From: Burkholderia sp. SRS-46
GTDB lineage: Bacteria > Pseudomonadota > Gammaproteobacteria > Burkholderiales > Burkholderiaceae
DNA length: 64,000 bases
Reading direction: 5' to 3'
Assembly (NCBI RefSeq): GCF_004343775.1
Contig: NZ_PTXL01000002.1
Span: 124,001 to 188,000 of the forward strand
The notes beneath the pieces were generated by a model, which searched no databases, was not told the DNA's origin, and saw nothing but the letters and a program-made list of their open reading frames with translations. The position numbers were made by a program, and so were the translations under genes. Within the stretch, counting starts at the first letter, position 1. Every line of letters begins with the position of its first letter. Shown here piece by piece: positions 8,504-16,428 of the stretch.

Positions 8504-9613
8504 TCAGGCGGCCTTCGAGGCGACCTTGTAGCGCTCGAGCCAGTGCGCGTACGGCGCGGGCAGCGTCCACGACGCGCGCTCGACGCCGAGCTGCTTCGCC
8601 GCGTGGTACGGCCAGTGCGGATCGGCCAGGTGTGCTCGGCCAACCATCACCAGGTCGAGCTGCTGGTCGGCGACCACGCGTTCGGCGAGCTGCGGCGTGT
8701 CGATGCCCCACGCGGACGCGACCGGCAGCCCCGCCTCGCGGCGCACGCGTTCGGCCACCGGCGCGAGGAACGCCGGGCCCCACGGAATCTGCGCGTCGGG
8801 CGTCGAGAAGCCGACCGACACGCTCAGCAGGTCCAGCCCTTCCGCCTTCAGGCGCCGCGTGAGCGCGATCGATTCGGCGAGCGTCTCTTCGTCGCGGCCG
8901 TCGTATTCGATCACGCCGAAGCGCGCGGTCAGCGGCAGATGCTCGGGCCACACCTTGCGGACCGCCGCGAGCGTCTCGACGAGGAAGCGGCCGCGATTCT
9001 CCGCCGAGCCGCCGTATTCGTCGTCACGCTGGTTCGCGTGCACCGAGAAGAAGCTCTGGCCGAGATAGCCGTGCGCGAAATGCAGTTCGAGCCATTCGAA
9101 GCCGATGTCGCGCGCGCGCTTGGCCGCCGCGACGAAATCCGCCTGCACGCGCGCGATGTCGTCGCGCGTCATGGCCTGCGGCACCTTCGGCAGGTGCGCG
9201 CCGAACGGCACCGCCGACGGCGCGAGGGTCGGCCAGCCGCGCGGGTCGCCGGCGGCGATGTGATCGTCGCCTTCCCACGGCCGGTTCGCGCTCGCCTTGC
9301 GGCCCGCGTGCGCCAGCTGGATGCCGGGCACGGCGCCCGCCGCCTTGATCGCGGCGACCGACGGCGCGAACGCGGCGGCCTGCGCATCGTTCCACAGCCC
9401 GGTACAGCCCGGCGTGATGCGGCCTTCCGGCGACACGGCGGTCGCCTCGGCGATCACCAGGCCCGCGCCGCCGCGCGCGATGCCGGCCAGGTGCACGTGG
9501 TGCCAGTCGTTGGCGACGCCGTCTTCGGCGACGTACTGGCACATCGGCGGCACCGCGATGCGGTTGCGCAGCGTGACATCCTTGAGTTTGAACGGTTCGA
9601 ACAGGGCAGACAT
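8504..9613 (-). CDS. NADH:flavin oxidoreductase, old yellow enzyme (YqjM/NamA class)
   Basis: 369 residues from the ATG at 9613, which has AGGAG 6 bases upstream; an upstream in-frame TTG is not supported. FMN barrel enzyme with YqjM hallmarks: redox-sensing Cys at position 25 in PPMCQY, HAGRKAS, and the substrate-binding His pair in ELHFAHGYLGQSFFS. These enzymes reduce activated C=C bonds of enals, enones, quinones and nitro compounds using NAD(P)H. It is the last gene of a three-gene minus-strand operon with a DJ-1-type protein and a YqhD-type dehydrogenase, which suggests a reactive-electrophile response. Confidence 0.93.
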   Translation of the reverse strand: MSALFEPFKLKDVTLRNRIAVPPMCQYVAEDGVANDWHHVHLAGIARGGAGLVIAEATAVSPEGRITPGCTGLWNDAQAAAFAPSVAAIKAAGAVPGIQLAHAGRKASANRPWEGDDHIAAGDPRGWPTLAPSAVPFGAHLPKVPQAMTRDDIARVQADFVAAAKRARDIGFEWLELHFAHGYLGQSFFSVHANQRDDEYGGSAENRGRFLVETLAAVRKVWPEHLPLTARFGVIEYDGRDEETLAESIALTRRLKAEGLDLLSVSVGFSTPDAQIPWGPAFLAPVAERVRREAGLPVASAWGIDTPQLAERVVADQQLDLVMVGRAHLADPHWPYHAAKQLGVERASWTLPAPYAHWLERYKVASKAA

Positions 9614-9758
9614 CCACGACTCCTTTGATTGGTTCTGCAAGACAACAGGTCGGCCCGCCGCGCGTGTGGCGCGGCGGAACGATTCGGTGCGCCCGCCGGC
9701 GCGAACCGGCGAACGACGGTGACCAGGCGGCGCCGGCGCGACCGGTGCCGCGCGGCGG

Positions 9759-10445
9759 TTACGTGCGCTTGAGCATGCCGAGCAGCACGTCGGCCGCCGG
9801 TGCCGACGACGCCGGGTTCTGGCCGGTGATCAGCAGCCCGTCGGCGACGACGTGCGGCGCCCAGTCGGGGCCGCGCTCGTACCGCGCGCCGTTGGTTTCG
9901 AGCATGTCCTGCACGAGGAACGGCACAACTTCGGTCAGCTCGACGGCGGCTTCCTCGCTGTTCGTGAAGCCCGTCACGCGCTTGCCACGCACGACCGATT
10001 CGGCCGTCCGCGGATCCTTCACGTGGCGCAGCACGCCCGGCGCGTGGCACACGAGCGCGACCGGCTTGCCGGCGCCGAGCGTGCGCTCGATCAGCGAGAC
10101 CGAATGCAGATCCTCGGCAAGATCCCAAAGCGGGCCGTGCCCGCCCGGATAGAACACCGCGTCGTACTCGTCGGGCGACACGTCGGCGAGCTTGCGCGTG
10201 GCGGCCAGCTGCGCCTGCGCGGCCGGATCCGCGTCGAAGCGGCGGGTGGCGTCGGTCTGCGCGGACGGATCGCTGCTCTTCGGGTCGAGCGGCGGCTGGC
10301 CGCCGTTCGGCGACACGAGCGTCAGTTCCGCGCCCGCGTCCTTGAACGCGTAGTACGGCGCGGCCAGTTCCTCGAGCCAGAAGCCGGTCTTCCTGCCGGT
10401 GTCGCCGAGCGTGTCGTGCGAAGTCAGGACAACCAGAATCTTCAT
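9759..10445 (-). CDS. DJ-1/PfpI family class I glutamine amidotransferase-like protein
   Basis: 228 residues. The opening MKILVVLTSHD, E26 in WLEELAAPYYAF, YPGGHGPLWDLA and the nucleophile elbow C133-H134 in ALVCHAPG place it in the Hsp31/DJ-1 superfamily. Members act as glyoxalase III or protein deglycases or as chaperones. Its place between the old yellow enzyme and an aldehyde-reducing dehydrogenase supports a role against dicarbonyl stress, but the activity is inferred. GAGGAG precedes the ATG. Cytoplasmic, no signal peptide. Confidence 0.9.
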   Translation of the reverse strand: MKILVVLTSHDTLGDTGRKTGFWLEELAAPYYAFKDAGAELTLVSPNGGQPPLDPKSSDPSAQTDATRRFDADPAAQAQLAATRKLADVSPDEYDAVFYPGGHGPLWDLAEDLHSVSLIERTLGAGKPVALVCHAPGVLRHVKDPRTAESVVRGKRVTGFTNSEEAAVELTEVVPFLVQDMLETNGARYERGPDWAPHVVADGLLITGQNPASSAPAADVLLGMLKRT

Positions 10446-10500
10446 GATCGGTCACTCCTCAGAAAGGGTGAAAACGGGGCCGTGCGGCGCCCGGCCCGGT

Positions 10501-11658
10501 TCAGAGGCTCGCCTCGAGCACGCGGCGGCTGACGTCGAGCGTCACGTCGCCGTGCTCGCCGAGCGCCGTCATCCCGTGCGCGTCGAGCTGCGCGACGAGC
10601 CCGTCGATCGCGTCCGCGCCGATTCCGTAGTCGGCGAGGCGCGTCTTGACGTCGAGACCGTCGAAAAACGCGCGGGTTCGCTCGATCGCCGCGTCGATGC
10701 GCGCGTCGTCGCTGCCGGCCGTGATGCCCCAGACCCGCGCCGCATACTGCAGCAGCTTGTCGCGCTTGGCATCGCGGCGCACCGCCAGCATCGACGGCAG
10801 CACGATCGCCAGCGTGCGCGCATGGTCGATGTCGTAGCGGGCGGTCAGTTCGTGCCCGACCATGTGCGTCGCCCAGTCTTGCGGCACGCCGGCGCCGATC
10901 AGGCCGTTCAGCGCGAGCGTCGCGACCCACATCAGGTTCGCGCGCACCGTGTAATCGTGCGGCTCGGCGAGCGCCTTCGGGCCGATTTCGATCAAGGTTT
11001 GCAGCAGCCCTTCCGCGAACCGGTCCTGCGCGAGGCCGCCGGCCGGATAAGTCAGATATTGCTCCACGATGTGCGTGAATGCATCCACGATCCCGTTCGC
11101 GATCTGGCGCGCCGGCAGCGTGTAGGTCTTCACCGGGTCGAGCACCGAGAAGCGCGGGAACGTGTGCGGGCTGCGGAACGCGAGCTTCGCGCCGAGCGCC
11201 TTGCGGGTGATCACCCCGCCGTTGTTCATCTCCGAGCCTGTCGCGGGCAGCGTCAGCACGCCGCCGAACGGCAGCGCGTCGCGCACGTCCGCGCCGTGCG
11301 TCTCGAGGATGTGCCACGGCTCGCCGGCGTAGCGCGCCGCCGCCGCGACGAACTTGGTGCCGTCGATCACCGAGCCGCCGCCCACCGCCAGCAGGAAGTC
11401 GAGTCTGTCGCGGCGCACCAGCGCCACGGCCTCCATCAGCGTCTCGTACGACGGGTTCGGCTCGATGCCGCCGAACGACGCGACATGGCGGCCCGCCAGC
11501 GCGGCGCGCACCTCGGCGAGCGTGCCGTTCTTCTCCGCGCTCGCGCCGCCGTAGAGCACCAGCACGCGCGCGCCGGCCGGCACCAGGTCGGCCAGCCGGG
11601 CGATCGTGCCGTCACCGAATACGATGCGGGTCGGGTTCGCGTAGTCGAAATTCTGCAT
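10501..11658 (-). CDS. Iron-containing alcohol dehydrogenase, YqhD-like aldehyde reductase
   Basis: 385 residues of the group III metal-dependent alcohol dehydrogenase family. Visible features are the nucleotide-binding GGGSVIDGTKF, the metal-ligand region DAFTHIVEQY and a second His-rich segment DWATHMVGHELTARYDIDHART. The order of motifs and opening (MQNFDYANPTRIVFG) match YqhD, the NADPH-dependent reductase of toxic aldehydes. It is the first gene of the operon; gagg precedes its ATG. Its leader carries one copy of a TetR-type operator 18 bases upstream of the start. Confidence 0.92.
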   Translation of the reverse strand: MQNFDYANPTRIVFGDGTIARLADLVPAGARVLVLYGGASAEKNGTLAEVRAALAGRHVASFGGIEPNPSYETLMEAVALVRRDRLDFLLAVGGGSVIDGTKFVAAAARYAGEPWHILETHGADVRDALPFGGVLTLPATGSEMNNGGVITRKALGAKLAFRSPHTFPRFSVLDPVKTYTLPARQIANGIVDAFTHIVEQYLTYPAGGLAQDRFAEGLLQTLIEIGPKALAEPHDYTVRANLMWVATLALNGLIGAGVPQDWATHMVGHELTARYDIDHARTLAIVLPSMLAVRRDAKRDKLLQYAARVWGITAGSDDARIDAAIERTRAFFDGLDVKTRLADYGIGADAIDGLVAQLDAHGMTALGEHGDVTLDVSRRVLEASL

Positions 11659-11676
11659 GCCATCCTCAATCTCTAA

Positions 11677-11695
11677 TAGACCAGTCGTCTAGTCG
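11677..11695. promoter_or_regulatory. TetR-type operator, copy 1 (proximal to yqhD-like gene)
   Basis: tagaccagtcgtctagtcg. The arms tagac and gtcta form an inverted repeat around a 5-base centre, similar to operators of NemR-type TetR repressors that control alkene reductases. An identical 19-mer recurs at 11805-11823. It lies just upstream of the ribosome-binding site of the alcohol dehydrogenase gene. The cognate regulator is not encoded beside it. Confidence 0.65.
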
Positions 11696-11703
11696 GTGGT
11701 CGT

Positions 11704-11726
11704 AAAAAAACGCGACGAAGTCGCGT
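11704..11726 (-). terminator. Intrinsic terminator between two operator copies
   Basis: Read on the minus strand, a 6-bp stem (cgcgac / gtcgcg, extendable to 7) with a 3-base loop is followed by seven T. It lies 187 bases beyond the SDR stop codon (11913) and 46 bases before the alcohol dehydrogenase start. It could end the SDR transcript or attenuate a transcript that starts at the distal operator. Confidence 0.65.
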
Positions 11727-11804
11727 GGCGCGCCGACCGACCGAGCGAAGCGACGATCCGAACCGTCGCCGTTGCGCTCATGGGGAGGGATGATAGTCGT
11801 TTAT

Positions 11805-11823
11805 TAGACCAGTCGTCTAGTCG
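11805..11823. promoter_or_regulatory. TetR-type operator, copy 2 (distal)
   Basis: Identical in all 19 bases to 11677-11695. Reading toward the alcohol dehydrogenase, TAGACG inside this operator and TATCAT at about 11790 are spaced 18 bases apart and could serve as -35 and -10 elements. A bound repressor would then block the promoter. The promoter call is tentative. Confidence 0.55.
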
Positions 11824-11912
11824 CTGAAAATCGACCTTATGGCCGTCATGGCTTTCATCGCATCATTGCGGGAGCGCGGCGCAGGCCGCGCCCCGCCCCC
11901 ACCGTTACACGC

Positions 11913-12662
11913 TCAAAGCAGCCCCATCCCGCCCGACGCGATGATTTCCGCACCGACGATGAACGCGGATTCCGGCGCGCTCAGGTGCAGCACGGTCGAC
12001 GCGATTTCCTCCGGGGTGCCGAACCGGCCGATCGGCACGAGGCCCTTGATCTTCTCGGCGGTCGCCTCGAGCGTCGCGGCGTCGAACCCGAGCTTGTCGT
12101 ACAGCGGCGTCTGCACCGGCCCCGGGCTGACGACGTTCACGCGCACGCCGTTCGGCAGCAGCTCCGTCGACAGCGTCTTCGCGAGCGAATTCACCGCCGC
12201 CTTGCTCGCCGCGTAGACCGACGAACCCGGCATCCCGATATGCGCGTTGATCGAGCCGTTGATCACGATCGACGCGCCGCGGTTCAGCAGCGGCACGAGC
12301 GACTGGATCTGGAAATACGCGCCCTTTACGTTGGTATTGAAGATCTGGTCCCAGAGCGCCTCGTCGACGTCCGAGAACGGCGCGAGCTTCGCCACGCCCG
12401 CATTGACGAATACCGCGTCGAGCCGGACGCCGGCCGCGGCGAGCGCGCTCGCCAGCTCGCGCGCCGCGGCCACGCCACCGGTTTCGTTGCGAATCGCGAG
12501 CGCGCCGTCGCCGAGCGTGCGCTGCGCGTCGGCGAGCGCTTGCGCATCGCGGCCGGTGACGATCACGCGCGCGCCTTCGGATGCGAAGGCCCGTGCGGCC
12601 GCGAGGCCGATGCCGCTGGTGCCGCCCGTGACGAGCACCGTCTTGCCAGTGAAGCGTTCCAT
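11913..12662 (-). CDS. Short-chain dehydrogenase/reductase (SDR)
   Basis: 249 residues from the ATG at 12662, with ggag 8 bases upstream. Classical SDR motifs: VTGGTSGIGLAAARAF (TGxxxGxG), NAGVAKL, catalytic Ser in VINGSINAH and YAASKAAV (YxxxK). The end FIVGAEIIASGG is typical of family members around 245-250 residues. Function unknown beyond NAD(P)-linked oxidoreduction. It lies 141 bases downstream of a LysR gene on the same strand and is probably that regulator's target. Confidence 0.93.
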   Translation of the reverse strand: MERFTGKTVLVTGGTSGIGLAAARAFASEGARVIVTGRDAQALADAQRTLGDGALAIRNETGGVAAARELASALAAAGVRLDAVFVNAGVAKLAPFSDVDEALWDQIFNTNVKGAYFQIQSLVPLLNRGASIVINGSINAHIGMPGSSVYAASKAAVNSLAKTLSTELLPNGVRVNVVSPGPVQTPLYDKLGFDAATLEATAEKIKGLVPIGRFGTPEEIASTVLHLSAPESAFIVGAEIIASGGMGLL

Positions 12663-12803
12663 GATGTTCTCCAGTGATTCCGGTAAGTGACCGTGAATGC
12701 ATGGTGCGCGCAACGCCGCGCGCTGCCGTGCCGTGCGCACGACGAACATGTTCGAAATCGTCGAACGTCTGGTGGATCCGGCAGCCGGGGGTGCCGTATG
12801 CCG

Positions 12804-13721
12804 CTACGGCAGCACGTCGATCCCGTCGAGCAGCCGCTGCGCGAGGCGCGGCTCGCGCAGCCGCTCGAGCCACCACTGCAGCGCGCGGCCTTCGCGATCG
12901 CCGTGCCACGCGACGTACAGCACGTTCGGCGCGCGCGGCTCGGCGGCCGCCATCTCGACCAGCTCGCCGCGCGCCAGCAGCGTCGCGGCGCGCCCGCGCG
13001 GCACCCAGCCGACGCCGAGCGCGTCGCGCTGCGCGAGGATCTTCGCGCGCATCGACGGCACGGCCAGCACCGGCTGCCCGCCCAGCACGCCGTACACGCG
13101 GCCCGCGGCGCCCCGCGACGAATCCGCGACCACCACCGCGCGATGCGCGCCGATCGCGTCGCGCGTCAGCGGGCCGCGCGCCGCCGCGAGCGGATGGCGC
13201 GGCGACACCGCGAACACCCAGTCGAGCGCGCCCAGCTCGAGCCATTTCAGCCCCGGGATCGCCGGCGGCTCGTTGGTCGCGCCGACGATCAAGTCCGCGC
13301 GGCCGTCGCGCAGCGCTTCCCAGGTGCCGCCGAGCACCTCGTGCGTGAAGCGCAGCGACACCCCCGACTCGAGCGCGTCGAATGCGCGGATCACCGGCAT
13401 CATCGTGTCGAATTCGAGCAGCTCGTCGCTGACGATCCACAGCCGGTCCTCCCAGCCGTTCGCGATCTGCCGCACCCGTTGCGTGAGCCGCGCGACGTCC
13501 AGCATCAGGCGCGCGGCCTCGTCGGCCAGCAACTGGCCGGCGGGCGTGAGCTGCAGCCGGTAGCGGCGCCGGTCGAACAGCAACGCGTCGAACCGCGCCT
13601 CGAGCTGGCGCGCCGCGTGCGACACCGTCGACGGCGCCTTGCCGAGGCGCGCGGCCGCGCGCGACAGGCTGCCGGTCGCACGGATCGCATCGAGCAGCGC
13701 GAGTTCTTCTTCTGACAACAT
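12804..13721 (-). CDS. LysR-family transcriptional regulator
   Basis: 305 residues from the ATG at 13721 (GGAG 7 bases upstream). The frame stays open far upstream only because of GC bias. The N-terminal winged helix reads ELALLDAIRATGSLSRAAARLGKAPSTVSHAARQLE, and the remainder is a LysR effector domain. It is followed on the same strand by an SDR gene and is divergent from a MocR gene. I infer control of the SDR gene; the effector is unknown. Confidence 0.9.
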   Translation of the reverse strand: MLSEEELALLDAIRATGSLSRAAARLGKAPSTVSHAARQLEARFDALLFDRRRYRLQLTPAGQLLADEAARLMLDVARLTQRVRQIANGWEDRLWIVSDELLEFDTMMPVIRAFDALESGVSLRFTHEVLGGTWEALRDGRADLIVGATNEPPAIPGLKWLELGALDWVFAVSPRHPLAAARGPLTRDAIGAHRAVVVADSSRGAAGRVYGVLGGQPVLAVPSMRAKILAQRDALGVGWVPRGRAATLLARGELVEMAAAEPRAPNVLYVAWHGDREGRALQWWLERLREPRLAQRLLDGIDVLP

Positions 13722-13880
13722 GGCCACGCTCCGGTCCGGGGATTGACGTGCATCGTAAGGCCGCCGTGCGTGCCGGTCCAATCCCGGCGCGCGCCCGCAA
13801 CGCGACGCGCGGCGCTTCACGCGGCATACTCGCGGTATGCCGGTTTCGGCGAAATCACCGCAATTGAGGTAACCACCGCG

Positions 13881-15341
13881 ATGGACATCGCGATCCACAT
13901 CGAGGGCCGTCACGACCTGACGGGGCAAATCTACCGGCAGCTGCGCACCGCGATCGTCGACGGACGCCTCGCCGGCGGCGCGCGGCTGCCGTCCACCCGC
14001 GATCTCGCCACGCAGCTCGGCGTATCGCGCAAGACGACGCTCGACGCGTTCGAGCAGCTCGTCGCCGAAGGCTATCTGAGGACGCGGCGCGGCGACGGCA
14101 CGTTCGTCGCAGACGGCCTCGCGCGCGTGCCGCACGGGCCGGCGGCGCAAACACCGGCCATCGTCGCGCAAGCCGTGCCCGACGCGGCGCCGGACATCCG
14201 CGCCGTGTGGGCCGAACTGCCCGACGCGCTGGCGATGCCGGGGCCGCTGCCGGGGCCCGGCTTCGACTTCCGCGGCGGCGTGACCGACAAGGCGCTGTTC
14301 CCGTTCGACGCGTGGCGCCGCTGCCTGCATCACGCGCTGCGCCTGCAGGCGCGCGGCCCCGGCCAGTACCACGAGCCGGCCGGCGACCAGCAGCTGCGGC
14401 TCGCGATCGCGCGCTATGTCGCGTTCAGCCGCGCGGTCGCCTGCAACTGGCAGGACGTGATCGTCACGCAAGGCGCGCAGCAGGCGCTCGACGTGCTCGC
14501 GCGCGTGGTCGTGCGGCCCGGCGACGTGGTCGCGGTCGAGGACCCCGGCTACCCGCCGGCGCGCGCCGCGTTCGCGTCGCTCGGCGCGACGGTGGCCGGC
14601 GTGCCGGTGGATGCACACGGGATCGTCGTCGACCGGCTGCCCGACGACGCGCGGCTCGTCTACGTGACGCCGTCGCACCAGTTCCCGCTCGGCATGCCGA
14701 TGAGCCTCGAGCGGCGCGTCGCGCTGCTCGAATGGGCGCAGCGGCGGCGCGCGGTGGTCATCGAGGACGACTACGACGGCGAGTTCCGCTTCGAAGGCCG
14801 GCCGATGGAATCGCTGAAGAGCCTCGACCGCGCGGGCCTCGTCGCGTACGTCGGCACGTTCTCGAAGACGATCTTTCCCGAGCTGAGGATCGGCTACGCG
14901 ATCCCGCCCCGCGCGCTGCATGCGGTGCTGTGCAAGGCGAAGCAGGTGATCGACTGGCATACCTGCACGCTGACGCAGGCCGCGCTCGCGCGCTTCATGC
15001 TCGACGGCGATTTCGCGCGGCACCTGCGCCGCGCGCAGAAGCACTACGACGCGCGCCGCAAGGTGCTGCTCGCGCACCTGCGCGGCGGCCTCGCGCCCTG
15101 GCTCGACGCGATCGTGCCGGCCGCGGGGATCCACCTCGCCGCGCGGCTCAGGCCGGGCCTCGACGAAGCCGCGCTGGTCGACGCGGCGCGCGCGCACGAC
15201 CTCGGCCTCTACGGCATCGCGGCGTTCCACGTCGACGCGCCGCGCGAGGCCGGCCTGCTGTTCGGCTATGGCGGCATCGACGCGACGCGCATCGATACGG
15301 CGCTCGCCCGGCTCGCCGCGCTGCTGCGGGCCGGACTCTGA
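13881..15341 (+). CDS. MocR-type regulator: GntR DNA-binding domain fused to aminotransferase-like domain
   Basis: 486 residues from the ATG at 13881, preceded by gagg. Residues about 12-75 are a GntR winged helix (QIYRQLRTAIVDG, LPSTRDLATQLGVSRKT). The rest is a fold-type I PLP domain with NPG-like DPGYPP, DDYDGEF and the PLP-lysine motif GTFSKTIFPELRIGY. MocR proteins bind PLP or an aldimine as effector and usually act on a neighbouring gene. Here the downstream AhpD-like and cupin genes, 124 bases away, are the likely targets. Confidence 0.92.
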   Translation: MDIAIHIEGRHDLTGQIYRQLRTAIVDGRLAGGARLPSTRDLATQLGVSRKTTLDAFEQLVAEGYLRTRRGDGTFVADGLARVPHGPAAQTPAIVAQAVPDAAPDIRAVWAELPDALAMPGPLPGPGFDFRGGVTDKALFPFDAWRRCLHHALRLQARGPGQYHEPAGDQQLRLAIARYVAFSRAVACNWQDVIVTQGAQQALDVLARVVVRPGDVVAVEDPGYPPARAAFASLGATVAGVPVDAHGIVVDRLPDDARLVYVTPSHQFPLGMPMSLERRVALLEWAQRRRAVVIEDDYDGEFRFEGRPMESLKSLDRAGLVAYVGTFSKTIFPELRIGYAIPPRALHAVLCKAKQVIDWHTCTLTQAALARFMLDGDFARHLRRAQKHYDARRKVLLAHLRGGLAPWLDAIVPAAGIHLAARLRPGLDEAALVDAARAHDLGLYGIAAFHVDAPREAGLLFGYGGIDATRIDTALARLAALLRAGL

Positions 15342-15465
15342 CCCCGCGGACTGCATGGCGCTGGCTACCTCGATTTACCGGAAATTGGTCATTTCAGAAG
15401 GCCAGCTCGCTCGTTAATCTGGGTCCTGTCGCGCCACCCGGCGCATCAACGAACGAGGACCCGCC

Positions 15466-15903
15466 ATGCAACCCCGTATGAACTTCTACGCCGCCAGCCC
15501 GAACGCCATCAAGGTGATGCGCAACGCCGAGGAATTCCTCGCCAAGAGCTCGATCGACAAGCCGCTCGCCGAACTCGTGCGGCTGCGCGCCTCGCAGATC
15601 AACGGCTGCGCGTTCTGCGTCGACATGCACACCACCGACGCACGCAAGGGCGGCGAGACCGAGCGCCGTCTCGCGACCGTCGTCGTGTGGCGCGAAACGC
15701 CGTTCTTCACCGACCGCGAGCGCGCGGCGCTGGAATGGACCGAGGCGCTGACGCTGGTCGCGGACAACCATGTGCCGGACGCCGTCTGGGAGGCCGTGAA
15801 GCCGCATTTCAGCGATGAAGAGCTGTTCGACCTGTCGCTGCTCGTGACGACGATCAACGCGTGGAATCGCTTCGCGATTGCGTTCCGCAAGATGCCCGAG
15901 TAA
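15466..15903 (+). CDS. Carboxymuconolactone decarboxylase/AhpD-like protein
   Basis: 145 residues, all helical, with the CxxC redox motif in INGCAFCVDMHTTDARKGGE, which is the AhpD-type active-site signature including the downstream His. Family members act as peroxidase reductants or as small decarboxylases. The pairing of a MocR regulator with this protein is common in Burkholderia-type genomes (recalled, not checked). It leads into a cupin gene 10 bases downstream and probably shares its transcript. Confidence 0.9.
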   Translation: MQPRMNFYAASPNAIKVMRNAEEFLAKSSIDKPLAELVRLRASQINGCAFCVDMHTTDARKGGETERRLATVVVWRETPFFTDRERAALEWTEALTLVADNHVPDAVWEAVKPHFSDEELFDLSLLVTTINAWNRFAIAFRKMPE

Positions 15904-15913
15904 GGAGGCGACG

Positions 15914-16345
15914 ATGTCACGCAGGGTCTTTCCGCGCGCCGCCGCGTGCATCGCGCTAGCGCTCGCCACCGCCGCCGCTGCGCCGGCCGCGCATGCGCAC
16001 GACGGTGGCGCAGGCAGCGAGAACGTGCGGCCGGTCATGAAGCAGGCCGTGCCGGAAGCGCCCGGCAAGCTCGCCGTGGTCGCGACCGTCGACTACGCGC
16101 CCGGCCAGGCGTCCGCGCCGCACCGCCATCTCGGCTCGGTGTTCGCGGTCGTATCGAAGGGCGAGGTGCTGTCGCAGGTCAACGACGGGCCGCTGCACCG
16201 CTACCGCGCGGGCGAAGGCTGGTACGAGCCGCCCGGCTCGCGGCACCTGGTGTCGCGCAACGGCAGCGATACCGAGCCGGCGCAGATCGTCGTGTTCGGG
16301 CTCACGGGCGAGCACGATCCGCTGACGTCGCCGCTCGATCGCTAG
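15914..16345 (+). CDS. Exported cupin-domain protein
   Basis: 143 residues from the ATG at 15914, with an excellent ribosome-binding site (aaggagg) in the intergenic gap. An N-terminal signal peptide ends near AHAHDGG, so the protein should be periplasmic. The single cupin motif 1 reads PGQASAPHRHLGSVFAVVSKGE, and motif 2 lies around YEPPGSRHLVSRN, with the His residues expected to bind metal. Function unknown. Operon position suggests a role alongside the AhpD-like protein. Confidence 0.86.
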   Translation: MSRRVFPRAAACIALALATAAAAPAAHAHDGGAGSENVRPVMKQAVPEAPGKLAVVATVDYAPGQASAPHRHLGSVFAVVSKGEVLSQVNDGPLHRYRAGEGWYEPPGSRHLVSRNGSDTEPAQIVVFGLTGEHDPLTSPLDR

Positions 16346-16378
16346 CGGCCGGGCACGATGCCGGCGGCGCCAGCGGAT

Positions 16379-16401
16379 GGACCGGCGTGGAGCGCCGGTC
16401 C
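16379..16401. terminator. Stem-loop between convergent genes
   Basis: A perfect 9-bp stem (ggaccggcg / cgccggtcc) with a 5-base loop sits between the convergent cupin and lipoprotein genes. There is no T-tract, so a terminator role is only plausible. Confidence 0.4.
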
Positions 16402-16428
16402 GCCGCTGCGGCCGGCCGTCCCGTGGCC

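Noticed and set aside
9614..9640. Upstream TTG start for the old yellow enzyme
   Set aside because: The ATG at 9613 has AGGAG at 6-base spacing, and that site lies inside the extension, so the longer form is unlikely.
11689..11781. 30-codon minus-strand frame as a leader peptide gene
   Set aside because: It spans the terminator hairpin, which is suggestive, but the ATG has only a pyrimidine-rich stretch upstream. Reported as part of the leader finding, not as a gene.
12804..15356. Open frame of 850 codons on the minus strand
   Set aside because: The LysR gene begins at 13721 with a ribosome-binding site. The extension is antisense to the MocR gene.
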